A stretch of 64,000 bases of DNA. It comes from Aequorivita sp. CIP111184. Lineage in GTDB: Bacteria; Bacteroidota; Bacteroidia; Flavobacteriales; Flavobacteriaceae. The stretch is from contig NZ_UEFQ01000026.1 in assembly GCF_900489465.1 (NCBI RefSeq), positions 124,001-188,000 on the forward strand, read 5' to 3'. Made by a program: the position numbers and the translations under genes. The notes under the pieces were generated by a model. It was not told the DNA's origin, searched no databases, and saw only the letters and a program-made list of their open reading frames with translations. Of the stretch, positions 8,415-17,123 are shown one piece after another; the first letter of the stretch is position 1; each line of letters opens with the position of its first letter.

Positions 8415-10850
8415 TTAATAATTTACATAAACCCAACCAATAAAAGCATCGGGATATTTGGGGTCGTTTAAAACCAAAACGTAATAATATGTACCTACTG
8501 GCACTGTGCTTCCTGTAAAGAGAAGGCCTTGCGTAGCCACACCATCCCAAAAACCATCTGCGTTGTGAGCGGTGTGTATTAGGTTGCCATCGCGGGAATA
8601 GATGTGCAGCTCAAAGTTTTCGTAAATGTTCAGCAGGTTGCTAATTTCAAAAGTATCGTTAATACCATCGCCATTGGGTGAAAAACCCTCGGGAATAAAA
8701 GGAGCACATTTTTCTGTGGTCAATAAAAAAGAAGCTGTGGCAAAGCAGATTTCATTTTCCAATCGCACATAAATAGTCTGGGGATCAGCATTGTTTTGAT
8801 ATTCAGTAGAATTATTGATTGGATTGGTGTTTTCCAAAGCGTTTTCCAAAGATGTAAAATACCGAATAACATCATCCGCCCCGGTGCGAATTAAATCATC
8901 TTGAGCAGTTAAGTCGAAAGTAGCGGTGTTAAAACCTATATCGCACTTTAATAAATTAGACAAATTGGGGATGGGAGGGATGCTTTCAAAAGCAATAATC
9001 TGCGTAAAACTATTGTTGTCTTCCCGAAGTTCTTCAACTAAACCATTGCCATTACCATCGTCATCAACCACAGCAGTGATGGTAAAGGTATCTGGTAAAC
9101 TATCGGGTAATATAACTTGCACTTCGCCATTTTCACTTTCGCCAATTGGAATGCTTTGTAGCGTTTGTGTAAGTCCAAGCAAAACCCCATCTGTATAAAA
9201 TGCTATCGAAGTATTTGCTGGCAAAAGCGCCGTGGCGTCCAAATTATAAACCGTAAAAGGTAATAGCAACGCTCTATCGCGACAAGCTGAAATTTCGGGA
9301 AGTTCTATAGTGGCATCGGGCAAGGGGCAAGGCAGTACTTCAACAGTAAAACTGTCTATAAGAAAACAATCGGGATTTGAAACACGTATGTAAATAGTTT
9401 GTGGGTTTTCGGTATTTTGAAATATTTCAGGATTGGCAATAGGGTTATCATTATTCTGGGCATCCGCTTCTGTAAGGTGAAAGCTCAAAGCATAAATAGG
9501 ATCTATTTGGGAAGTGGCTTCGGTTAGATCGAAATATTCTTTTCCAATAACATCACAAGTATCCAGATTGTGAAGCCCTGTAATTACCGGATTTAGAAGC
9601 CAATGGATTGGTGTTTCGTCTTCGTTATTATCTTCGTTTATTTCATCGACTATTCCTGTGCTGTTGCCAGTATCGTCAACAACAGCTTTCATAATAAAAT
9701 CGGCTTCAATATTGTTGGGAATAGTAAACATGATGGTTCCACTTTCTTGTCCGTCAATAGGAATAAGGGCAGCGGTTTCACTTTGCGCTACCAAGGCTTC
9801 ATCCGCATAAAAAGCAATAGGTGTTCCCGTAGGTAAAACATCTGTGCTGTTTAGGTTATAAACAGTGTAATTTACCGTAAGCTCCCGATTGCCACATTCC
9901 GTGCCGCCAATAATACTGTCTATGGAAATGGTGGCATCGGGCAGTTCGGTATTTAAAACGGTAATAATATTGTTCACCATCACAAAATCCTGCCCGCTGG
10001 TAAGTTGAATAGTCGCCGAAGTATCTCCTTGATTTATATAATTTGAAATAGGATAGACGTCGATATCCATATTGTAAAGCACATCGCTTCCGGTAAAACT
10101 ATTAGTGCCGTTAAAGGCATTGTCGGGAGGATTTAGCGGCAGATTACCGAGAATATTTCCGTTAATGCGAAGGGTTTCGTTAACAGCAAGCCCTTGATCG
10201 CCTTCCCACGCAAGGAAACCAATCTTGGCGCCTTGGGTGTCCAAGACCATTAAATTATTCAAAGTAATGTTTAAGTTTTGGTTGCTTTGTGAAACGCTTT
10301 CCAAGCCATCAAAAACATTCACTTGGTTTAGGGGGAGGTTGGCGTCTTCATAAACTACTGTAACTGCCCACCCGCCAAAGTTGGTGCCCGACCCAGGCGG
10401 ACTGCAATAAGTTGGGATTACTTGAGTAAGATCTAAATCTGCAAGTGTGTAATTACCGTTGCCAGTAGTTTGAATTTGTTGGGTTACATCTGCAAAAGCA
10501 GCAAAATAGATATAATCAATACCGCCACTGTTGTAGGTAACATTAAAAGTTCGTTCGGCAGTAAGAGGTATTTGGTTAAAGGTAACATTGAAATCGCCCG
10601 GCCCAGAGCCTGCCCAATATAGGTAGGCCGCCACCACTTCTTGGTTCGGTTGTAGTTGAAAATCGGCACTGCTGCTGGTAAGAATAAAACATTGGCCACC
10701 TTGTCCGTTTTCTTCAACGTTTAATGTATTTCCAAAAGCGGTGTAATCATAATTGCCATTAAACTGTTGGAATAATTCAATATCCTGAGCAAAAAACGCA
10801 GTGGAAATTAAGGAGCAAAGTATAAAAAAATAACGCTTTAAAGAAAACAT
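8415..10850 (-). CDS. Large secreted protein with CARDB-like repeats and type B T9SS C-terminal domain
   Basis: The chosen start, MFSLKRYFFILCSLISTAFFAQ, gives a signal peptide; an in-frame ATG ten codons upstream is less likely. The protein has about 811 residues. After an N-terminal adhesin-like region there are two related units with NDATIS/PDATIELPEISACRDRALLLPFTVYNL and a D-x-N-G-x-G/V-x-E-x-x-E-D-N-N motif, resembling CARDB adhesion modules, each followed by a DLT...YFxSLxxAxxNxNPI segment. The C-terminus (FIPEGFSPNGDGINDTFEI...YSRDGNLIH...DGFWDG...GTYYYVL) is the gliding-motility-associated domain used as a type IX secretion signal. Probably surface-exposed or secreted and possibly adhesive. 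Confidence 0.88.
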   Translation of the reverse strand: MFSLKRYFFILCSLISTAFFAQDIELFQQFNGNYDYTAFGNTLNVEENGQGGQCFILTSSSADFQLQPNQEVVAAYLYWAGSGPGDFNVTFNQIPLTAERTFNVTYNSGGIDYIYFAAFADVTQQIQTTGNGNYTLADLDLTQVIPTYCSPPGSGTNFGGWAVTVVYEDANLPLNQVNVFDGLESVSQSNQNLNITLNNLMVLDTQGAKIGFLAWEGDQGLAVNETLRINGNILGNLPLNPPDNAFNGTNSFTGSDVLYNMDIDVYPISNYINQGDTSATIQLTSGQDFVMVNNIITVLNTELPDATISIDSIIGGTECGNRELTVNYTVYNLNSTDVLPTGTPIAFYADEALVAQSETAALIPIDGQESGTIMFTIPNNIEADFIMKAVVDDTGNSTGIVDEINEDNNEDETPIHWLLNPVITGLHNLDTCDVIGKEYFDLTEATSQIDPIYALSFHLTEADAQNNDNPIANPEIFQNTENPQTIYIRVSNPDCFLIDSFTVEVLPCPLPDATIELPEISACRDRALLLPFTVYNLDATALLPANTSIAFYTDGVLLGLTQTLQSIPIGESENGEVQVILPDSLPDTFTITAVVDDDGNGNGLVEELREDNNSFTQIIAFESIPPIPNLSNLLKCDIGFNTATFDLTAQDDLIRTGADDVIRYFTSLENALENTNPINNSTEYQNNADPQTIYVRLENEICFATASFLLTTEKCAPFIPEGFSPNGDGINDTFEISNLLNIYENFELHIYSRDGNLIHTAHNADGFWDGVATQGLLFTGSTVPVGTYYYVLVLNDPKYPDAFIGWVYVNY

Positions 10851-10904
10851 AGGGGTTGATTGCTTGCTAAATATAGACAAAAAATCAAAGGGAAGGAGTG
10901 TTTT

Positions 10905-11741
10905 TTAAAGGTCTCTTTTCTTCAGAATAGCGTAGGACCAATAGAGGAAAAGGCTTGTCCAAACTAAAACGATAAAAATATTCAACATACTTACGTGGTA
11001 GTCTTTCGTAAAACTTTCGCCTAACTGATTTGCCGCAGATTGGATAGCCCCCAAACGGCTAATAGGTTCTTTGATGAGGTTTGCCATTGCATTTAAGGGA
11101 AAGAATTGCGCAACATTATCTGCAACATCGGTGTCCTTAAAAAATTGCCATTTCATTAAGCCGTAAAACAACCATTCAACAATTTGCCACACAATCAAAA
11201 AACCGAGCGCAAACGCAGAACGCTTTACCAAAACCCCAAGGAATAGACAGAAGGAAAAGAAAGCAACTAATTTTATAAAATAGGCGCCAATGTATTCCAT
11301 ACCACTGAAAATGATACCTATTTCATTGTAATCTGAAAAAATAAGTCCTAAGATTAAAGAAACGCCAAATATAAATACTGTTGATATTGCTGAAAAAAGC
11401 AAAACCGTAAGAAATTTTGAAAGTAAAAATTCTTTCTTGCTCAGACCGTCAATAAGGTTCTGTTTTAAAGTTCTATAACTGTATTCATTGCTCATCATAG
11501 AAACAATCACAATAGCCAAAAACAATTTTAGAATAGCCGCCATATAGGTGTTGAAATGCCAAATAAACGGAAAGTTGAATATTCCTTGGTCGGCCACGCG
11601 AAAGTGAAAATCACCAAAGTTGAATTCAATAGATGCAATCAAAGCGATAAAGGTTATGAGTAAAAAATAAATAATGGAAATAACCTTAGCCGCCCGATTA
11701 TAGCGCAGTTTTTGGAGTTCTATGTTTAACAGTCGTAGCAT
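10905..11741 (-). CDS. ABC-2 type transporter permease
   Basis: A 278-residue integral membrane protein with about six hydrophobic segments (near residues 20-40, 65-85, 110-135, 145-170, 175-195 and 250-270). It starts MLRLLNIELQKLRYNRAAK, the usual cytoplasmic beginning of ABC-2 permeases. It lies 6 bases after the ATPase gene on the same strand, so the two form one exporter. The substrate is unknown; relatives export peptides, drugs or lipids. The adjacent T9SS cargo gene need not be connected. Confidence 0.87.
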   Translation of the reverse strand: MLRLLNIELQKLRYNRAAKVISIIYFLLITFIALIASIEFNFGDFHFRVADQGIFNFPFIWHFNTYMAAILKLFLAIVIVSMMSNEYSYRTLKQNLIDGLSKKEFLLSKFLTVLLFSAISTVFIFGVSLILGLIFSDYNEIGIIFSGMEYIGAYFIKLVAFFSFCLFLGVLVKRSAFALGFLIVWQIVEWLFYGLMKWQFFKDTDVADNVAQFFPLNAMANLIKEPISRLGAIQSAANQLGESFTKDYHVSMLNIFIVLVWTSLFLYWSYAILKKRDL

Positions 11742-11747
11742 CTTGGG

Positions 11748-12644
11748 TTAGTTTTGTTTGGTAAGTTCAAGGAATTGTTCTTCGAGGCTTTCCTTGCGTT
11801 TCACAAGGTGACTAAGGCTAATGCCTTTTTCAAAAAGGAGCTTGTTCACTTCAGATGCATCCATCGGGGCGTTGAGGTAAGCGATGATAAAATCACCTTC
11901 GCGCTTTACGGTGCCAAAGGCGGGGTTTCCTTCCAAAGCATGTTGCAGTGCTTCCATGTTGTTGCTCTGCATTGTTAAAAAGCCGTGGCTGGCGTTCATG
12001 CCGTCCACGCTACCAGAATACAGACTTACCCCTTTCCGAAGAATTACCACGTGGGTACACACCTTTTCAACTTCGTCCAATAAATGTGACGCCAAGAGGA
12101 TAGTAGTTCCCTGTGAAGCAATCACTTTTATGATTTCCCGAATTTGGTGAATTCCCTGCGGATCCAAACCATTGGTAGGTTCGTCTAGAATTAATATTTC
12201 TGGATCGTTCAACAATGCTGAAGCGATTGCCAAGCGTTGTTTCATTCCTAAGGAAAAAGTACTGAACTTACTGTCTTTTCTATCCAAAAGCCCCACAAGC
12301 TCCAACTTCTCGTTAATCTTTTTTTCTGAAACCTCTTTTATCTTGCAAACCAGTTGTAGGTTTTGCACAGCGGTCATATAGGGGTAAAAATTTGGACGTT
12401 CAATAATGGCACCAACTTTTTTTAAAGCGTTGTGCGTATCTATTTTACCATCAAACCATTTAAAGTCGCCAGCAGTTTTGTTCACCACGTTCAGTACGAT
12501 GCCGAGTGTGGTACTTTTTCCACTGCCGTTTGGTCCGAGGATACCGTAAACATTGCCTTTTTCAATAGTAAAGGAAAGATTATCTACAGCTGTGAGTGAT
12601 CCAAATTTCTTCGTTAGATTGTTTATTGTGAGAATGTTTTCCAC
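11748..12644 (-). CDS. ABC transporter ATP-binding protein (BcrA/CcmA type)
   Basis: A 298-residue ATPase with Walker A GPNGSGKST (about residue 37), a signature loop FSLGMKQRL in place of LSGGQ, Walker B ILILDEPTNGLDP, and a switch His in ASHLLDEVE. The C-terminal about 80 residues are the extension seen in BcrA/NatA-type exporters. It is cotranscribed with the downstream permease (6-base gap). It energises export of an unidentified substrate. Confidence 0.92.
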   Translation of the reverse strand: MENILTINNLTKKFGSLTAVDNLSFTIEKGNVYGILGPNGSGKSTTLGIVLNVVNKTAGDFKWFDGKIDTHNALKKVGAIIERPNFYPYMTAVQNLQLVCKIKEVSEKKINEKLELVGLLDRKDSKFSTFSLGMKQRLAIASALLNDPEILILDEPTNGLDPQGIHQIREIIKVIASQGTTILLASHLLDEVEKVCTHVVILRKGVSLYSGSVDGMNASHGFLTMQSNNMEALQHALEGNPAFGTVKREGDFIIAYLNAPMDASEVNKLLFEKGISLSHLVKRKESLEEQFLELTKQN

Positions 12645-12930
12645 AGGGTAGTTTTGGGCCCGATAACTTCGGGAGGTTTATTATTTGACGAATGGACGAG
12701 GGAATTGTTACAATTTTAAGTGAGAAGTGGGAAGAGAAGTGGGAAGAGATAAGTCAGAAGTTGTGTGGAAACGTTTAGGCTATGGTTTCGTTGCGAAAAA
12801 TATTCGAAGGACTTTTCCGCTGTAGTCGAAGATAGCAAAACGGCAAGACACGAGCAAAGCGAAATGGCGCTAGCAATTCCCGAGAGGAAATTCCCCGCAA
12901 TCAACTATAGCCGTTGTTTTAAACTGGCTA

Positions 12931-13434
12931 TTATTCAATCGTACCATTAAATGTTTTTGATTCACTATAAATATTTATTCCGAAAAGATTCCACTTTAAA
13001 ATTCCGTTAGCAGTAAATTCTGATTTTTCATTTGGTTTGTAATTATTGGTGTTAATCGATTTAAATTCCCAATCGTAACCGCTAACAAGACCATTCAAAA
13101 AACTACTACTTTCTATTGGGATATACTCATTTTGGTTAATCGAGTATTTAATAAGCATATTAATATCAAAAGTTAAATTGTCTTCAAGAATTACTTGTTT
13201 AATTTTGGAATCATTCTTTTTGTTATAGTCTTTAGTTATAGTTATTCGGTTTGAGTTTTTTTCTGAATTAGAGGCAGAAATTATTTGAACAATTCCGATT
13301 ATCATTATAAAGATTGAGATAACTTTAAATTGTGGTTTAAATATTTTTTTTCCTTTTTCGATAAATTCAACAATCAGATATAGAAAATAAAAAATAATCA
13401 TTCCATTTATTATTGACCAAATTAAATATATCAT
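12931..13434 (-). CDS. Hypothetical membrane protein
   Basis: I do not recognise this 167-residue protein. It has two N-terminal hydrophobic helices (about residues 3-22 and 38-56) and a polar, Asn- and Lys-rich soluble part, probably outside the cytoplasm. The soluble part ends in short beta-like segments (TANGILKWNLFGINIYSESKTF). Base composition is noticeably more A/T than its neighbours, and it stands alone between an ABC operon and the PPIase gene. It may be an acquired or fast-evolving gene. Confidence 0.55.
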   Translation of the reverse strand: MIYLIWSIINGMIIFYFLYLIVEFIEKGKKIFKPQFKVISIFIMIIGIVQIISASNSEKNSNRITITKDYNKKNDSKIKQVILEDNLTFDINMLIKYSINQNEYIPIESSSFLNGLVSGYDWEFKSINTNNYKPNEKSEFTANGILKWNLFGINIYSESKTFNGTIE

Positions 13435-13685
13435 AGTTTCTCGTTTTCAGCTTTTTTACAACATGTGGATAAACACTATATAGTATTTATTCCCATTATA
13501 TCTTTAATTCCAAATATACAAATTCACCTATTCCAACCCCCTCTATATAAATTCCCAACACCAAAAGATCTTCCGCCAACTTAACAGATAGTTTCTAATC
13601 CCTAATCTAAAATCTCTCTTTGCTTTTTCTTTTATTTCTAAAAACTTCCAACTTCGTATTTCCAATTTCATACTTCGTATTTCCG

Positions 13686-13693
13686 TACCTTTG
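13686..13693 (+). promoter_or_regulatory. -7 promoter box for the dual PPIase gene
   Basis: TACCTTTG fits the Bacteroidota TAnnTTTG -7 consensus and lies 23 bases before the ATG. A TTG at -33 is not evident. Just upstream, ACTTCGTATTTCC occurs twice, 21 bases apart. Confidence 0.5.
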
Positions 13694-13716
13694 CAATTCA
13701 TTAAAAAACAAATGCA

Positions 13717-14649
13717 ATGCAAGACGGGATTTACGCAAAAATAACGACAGAAAAAGGAGAAATTCTTATAAAACTTACACACGACAAAACCCCGGGAACG
13801 GTTGGAAACTTTGTGGCTTTGGCTGAAGGTAACCTGGAGAATTCAGCAAAACCACAGGGAACTCCATATTACGATGGGTTGAAATTTCACCGGGTACTTC
13901 CTGATTTTATGATTCAAGGTGGTGATCCAAAAGGAACAGGTTCTGGTGGACCAGGGTATGATTTTGAAGATGAATTTCATCAAGATCTTCGCCATGATAC
14001 TCCGGGTGTGCTTTCTATGGCAAATTCTGGACCTGCAAGCAATGGTAGCCAGTTTTTTATCACCCATGTTGCCACGCCTTGGCTGGACAACAAACATACC
14101 GTGTTTGGAAATGTTGTTGAAGGACAGGATGTTGTTGATAGCGTTGCGCAGGGCGACACTATGAAAAAGATTGAAATAATTCGCGTGGGCGAAGAAGCTA
14201 AAAAATGGAACGCCGTGGAAGCTTTTAGAAGATTTACTGGTGAAAGAGAACAGCGAATTGCTAAAATAAAGGCAAAAGAAGAAGCAGAACTAAAAAAAGT
14301 TTCAGAAGGTTTTGATAGAACCGACAGCGGACTTCTTTATAAAATAGTTCAAAAAGGAAGTGGTAAAAAAGCTGAAAAAGGAAAAACAGTTTCAGTGCAT
14401 TACAAGGGCGCACTTACTGATGGCACTGAGTTTGACTCATCTTATAAAAGAAAACAACCAATCGATTTTCAATTGGGTGTTGGGCAGGTAATCTCTGGTT
14501 GGGACGAAGGCATCCAATTATTGCAAGTGGGCGATAAAGCTCGTTTTGTGATTCCTTCACAACTAGCCTACGGCGAACGCGGCGCTGGCGGGGTTATTCC
14601 TCCAAATGCTACCTTGATTTTTGATGTGGAATTGATCGATGTAAAATAG
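13717..14649 (+). CDS. Dual-family peptidyl-prolyl isomerase (cyclophilin-FKBP fusion)
   Basis: A 310-residue protein with no signal peptide, so probably cytoplasmic. The N-terminal domain (about residues 5-160) is a cyclophilin: [15 protein letters not shown] carries the catalytic Arg, followed by [22 protein letters not shown] charged helical linker (about 165-205) connects it to a C-terminal FKBP domain (about 210-310) with [48 protein letters not shown] and [17 protein letters not shown]. Both accelerate proline cis-trans isomerisation in folding proteins. Such fusions are called dual-family immunophilins. Both active sites look intact. A strong terminator follows. Confidence 0.93.
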   Translation: MQDGIYAKITTEKGEILIKLTHDKTPGTVGNFVALAEGNLENSAKPQGTPYYDGLKFHRVLPDFMIQGGDPKGTGSGGPGYDFEDEFHQDLRHDTPGVLSMANSGPASNGSQFFITHVATPWLDNKHTVFGNVVEGQDVVDSVAQGDTMKKIEIIRVGEEAKKWNAVEAFRRFTGEREQRIAKIKAKEEAELKKVSEGFDRTDSGLLYKIVQKGSGKKAEKGKTVSVHYKGALTDGTEFDSSYKRKQPIDFQLGVGQVISGWDEGIQLLQVGDKARFVIPSQLAYGERGAGGVIPPNATLIFDVELIDVK

Positions 14650-14673
14650 TCTAAAAACACTTTTAATAAATAA

Positions 14674-14705
14674 ACAAAACGTCTCGAGCTATCGGGGCGT
14701 TTTGT
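14674..14705 (+). terminator. Rho-independent terminator after the dual PPIase gene
   Basis: A 14-pair stem (AAAACG...CGTTTT at the base, with G-T pairs in the middle and a GCTA loop) is followed by ACTTTT. Confidence 0.8.
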
Positions 14706-14716
14706 ACTTTTAACAC

Positions 14717-15247
14717 ATGGATTTAGAGAAACTAAAATACCCAATAGGCACCTTTGACTGCCCTTCAGATATAACTCCTGAAAAATTGGAGGCTTGGATT
14801 TCTATATTGGAACATTTTCCAAATAGATTGAATAATTTAGTGAGCAACCTTTCCGAAGCACAATTAAAGACACCCTACAGACCGGAAGGTTGGACAGTGC
14901 GGCAAACAATCCATCACATTTATGACAGCCATCACAACGCCTATACCCGTTTTAAGTGGACGCTAACGGAAGATAGACCAACAATAAAAGTTTATGATGA
15001 AAAAGCTTGGGCAGAAACCGAAGATGCCAAAAATGCGCCTATTGAATTGTCTTTAGCTGCAATAAGTGCTTTGCACGCAAAATGGATTTATTTAGTAAAG
15101 GGATTATCGCAGGAACAATTGCTAAAAGAGTTTCATCATCCAGCCCGCAACCGTAATTATACACTTGCAGAAACAGTGGGAAGTTATGCTTGGCACAGCA
15201 ATCACCATTATGCACATATTGAAAATTTGTTGAAACGGGAAGGGTAG
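14717..15247 (+). CDS. DinB/YfiT family metal-binding protein (bacillithiol-transferase-like)
   Basis: A 176-residue DinB-fold four-helix protein. The N-terminal FDCPSDITPEKLEAWISILEHFP is the YfiT signature. Three metal-ligand His positions are visible: HHIYDSHHNAY (about residues 63-70) and WHSNHHYAHIENL near the C-terminus. YfiT/BstA proteins are Zn- or Ni-dependent and transfer thiol cofactors to electrophiles, or act as hydrolases. The start follows the terminator of the previous gene by only a dozen bases, so it probably has its own promoter near TACTTTTA (14705-14712). Confidence 0.85.
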   Translation: MDLEKLKYPIGTFDCPSDITPEKLEAWISILEHFPNRLNNLVSNLSEAQLKTPYRPEGWTVRQTIHHIYDSHHNAYTRFKWTLTEDRPTIKVYDEKAWAETEDAKNAPIELSLAAISALHAKWIYLVKGLSQEQLLKEFHHPARNRNYTLAETVGSYAWHSNHHYAHIENLLKREG

Positions 15248-15303
15248 AAGTAATATTCGGCAATAGGAATTTGAACAATTAAACAGTTAACCAATAAACC
15301 AAT

Positions 15304-15861
15304 TCATTCCTTCCACTTAATATTACACCCAATACTTGGCTTTTGATCCTTTCGCTGTGGACTGTTACTAAGTACACTGTCCAACGCTTCGCGGAGATCA
15401 CGACCGTTAGTGGGAATTCCATTTCCTGGGCGACTGTTATCTAATTGACCCCTATAAACCAATTTCAATTCAGCGTCAAAAAGATAAAAATCTGGAGTGC
15501 AGGCGGCATGGTATGCCTTTGCTACTTCTTGAGTTTCATCATATAAATACGGAAAAGGATAATTATTCTTTTGAGAAGTCCGCCACATTTCTGCTGGTGA
15601 ATCTTCTGGGTAATTGATAACATCGTTGCTGTTTATGGCAACGAAACCGAAACCTGTTACTCGATAATCGTTGCAAACCCGAACAAGTTCTTCGTTTACA
15701 TGCTTTACAAAAGGGCAGTGATTACAAATAAACATAACTACTGTTCCCTTTGCACCACGAACATCCTTTAGCGAAACAGCTTTGTTGGTAACTGCATCTA
15801 TAAGGGTAAAATCAGGCGCTTTAGTTCCCAAGGAAAGCATTTTAGATTCTGTTCTGGCCAT
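15304..15861 (-). CDS. Thioredoxin-family redoxin (AhpC/TSA-like)
   Basis: I start at MARTESKMLSLGTKAPDFTL (15861). An in-frame ATG 10 codons upstream would add a charged tail. The about 185-residue protein has the redoxin fold opening GTKAPDFTLIDAVTNKAVSL and a thioredoxin-type active site, CNHCPFVKH, which is the form seen in a cytoplasmic thioredoxin-like family. A segment YHAACTPDFYLFD corresponds to the cis-Pro loop. It probably acts as a thiol oxidoreductase or peroxidase-like protein in the cytoplasm. The partner is unknown. Confidence 0.85.
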   Translation of the reverse strand: MARTESKMLSLGTKAPDFTLIDAVTNKAVSLKDVRGAKGTVVMFICNHCPFVKHVNEELVRVCNDYRVTGFGFVAINSNDVINYPEDSPAEMWRTSQKNNYPFPYLYDETQEVAKAYHAACTPDFYLFDAELKLVYRGQLDNSRPGNGIPTNGRDLREALDSVLSNSPQRKDQKPSIGCNIKWKE

Positions 15862-16046
15862 TTTCTTCTTTTCTATATCGGTTGAAAACAATGGTTTAAA
15901 GTTACAATTTTTGTGTGATTATTGGGCACTATAAAAAGCATCTATATAAATCGAAACGCATTAATTCATTCACTTTTCCTAAAGAATTTATAAAACTTTG
16001 TTGGTATAGAATAACTCCATTAACTTTAAAAAATAAACCAACTATT

Positions 16047-16358
16047 ATGAAAAACTCATATTCATCACTATCAGTAGCAATTGAAGATTTACAAAATCAC
16101 GGATTTACAGAAGATTTCAATCTTGTGGGAGAAGGCATAGAATCTAAAAATTTAAAGAAACAATGGAAGGCAGGCGAACTTGATATTATTAAATTCTATC
16201 GTTTTGAAGGTATGACCGATCCAGGAGATAATACCATCTTGTATTTAATAGAAACAAAGGATGGTGCTAAAGGTTTGCTTGTTGATGCATATGGTGCTTA
16301 TCAAGGAGAAATTTCACCAGAAATGATTCAGAAATTGAAATTACACCATGACGAATAA
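16047..16358 (+). CDS. Small conserved protein of unknown function
   Basis: The 103-residue frame starts at MKNSYSSLSVAIEDLQNHG (16047), after an A-rich leader. A longer frame upstream is not supported. The pattern DLQNHGFTEDFNLVGEGIESKN...KFYRFEGMTDPGDNTILYLIETKDGAKGLLVDAYGAY matches a small family found in Bacteroidota. Database entries sometimes call it phosphoribosylpyrophosphate synthetase, but nothing here resembles that enzyme. It overlaps the next gene by 11 bases, so the two are cotranscribed. Confidence 0.75.
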   Translation: MKNSYSSLSVAIEDLQNHGFTEDFNLVGEGIESKNLKKQWKAGELDIIKFYRFEGMTDPGDNTILYLIETKDGAKGLLVDAYGAYQGEISPEMIQKLKLHHDE

Positions 16359-16686
16359 GCTGTCTTGGGCGGATTTTGAAAAGGTAGAAATGCGAGTGGG
16401 AACTATACTAGAAGTGAATAACTTTCCAGAAGCTAGAAATCCTTCATACCAACTTTTAGTAGATTTTGGTGATGAGATTGGAAAGCGAAAAACATCTGCG
16501 CAGATTACTTCTCTTTACTCAAAAGAAGAACTATTAGGCAAACAAGTAGTGGCAGTTTTAAATTTTCCGAAGAAACAAATCGCTAATTTTATGAGCGAAT
16601 GTCTTGTTTTGGGCGCTGTGGAAGGAAAAAATGTAACACTTTTGCAACCAGGGAAAACTGTAAATAATGGATTGCGAATTTTATAA
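16348..16686 (+). CDS. csaA: CsaA-like tRNA-binding protein
   Basis: A 112-residue single-domain OB-fold protein. The opening WADFEKVEMRVGTILEVNNFPEARNPSYQLLVDFG, followed by TSAQITSLYSKEELLGKQVVAVLNFPKKQIANFMSECLVLGA, is the EMAP/tRNA-binding domain seen in CsaA and at the ends of MetRS and PheRS. Members bind tRNA and have been proposed as export chaperones. The start overlaps the preceding small gene by 11 bases. Length and motif fit the family well. Confidence 0.9.
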   Translation: MTNKLSWADFEKVEMRVGTILEVNNFPEARNPSYQLLVDFGDEIGKRKTSAQITSLYSKEELLGKQVVAVLNFPKKQIANFMSECLVLGAVEGKNVTLLQPGKTVNNGLRIL

Positions 16687-16734
16687 ATCCAATAGTTGAG
16701 TAATTTTTTTTTTAATAAAATAATTCAAAGAAAC

Positions 16735-17121
16735 TCAGGGTGTTGTATACCCTACTACATGAGTTTTAAGTGAGCCTACTCTTGGATTTTTGTTAAAAGT
16801 AATCCATCCGTCTGCGGATGATTTACCAGGTAAAAATGAAAATGTGATTTCTGCTTTTTCTTGGTTTTCTCCATTTTCGGAAATAATCTCCACAACAACA
16901 TTTTCAGCCGTAGCTGTTCCCTTATTAGTTGCTTTAATAGGTACTGCGTAGGCATCGTCTTTCTGGACTATTTCACCTAAAACAATACCGATATCAGGTT
17001 GTGTTCGCTCTTCATAAATTAATTGATATATCAAAAAGCCTAAAGTGAAAAATACTAATATTCCAGAGATGATAGTAATCAACCATTCCAACCAATTTTT
17101 CTTTTCTTTCTTTTTTTCCAT
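16735..17121 (-). CDS. TIGR02588-type membrane-anchored protein
   Basis: A 128-residue protein with a Lys-rich N-terminus, one transmembrane helix (about residues 12-34) and an extracytoplasmic immunoglobulin-like domain (AYAVPIKATNKGTATAENVVVEIISEN). It matches in size and order the TIGR02588 family that accompanies TIGR02587. It lies 2 bases after the stop of the larger membrane gene, so the two form a pair. No biochemical role is known for either. Confidence 0.8.
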   Translation of the reverse strand: MEKKKEKKNWLEWLITIISGILVFFTLGFLIYQLIYEERTQPDIGIVLGEIVQKDDAYAVPIKATNKGTATAENVVVEIISENGENQEKAEITFSFLPGKSSADGWITFNKNPRVGSLKTHVVGYTTP

Positions 17122-17123
17122 AA

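Noticed and set aside
8415-12644. ABC exporter as the secretion system for the adjacent large protein
   Set aside because: The large protein has a Sec signal and a type IX C-terminal domain, so it uses another route.
12716-12950. Short frames on both strands between the ABC ATPase and the hypothetical membrane gene
   Set aside because: No conserved motif, no start context, and the two frames overlap each other; treated as intergenic.
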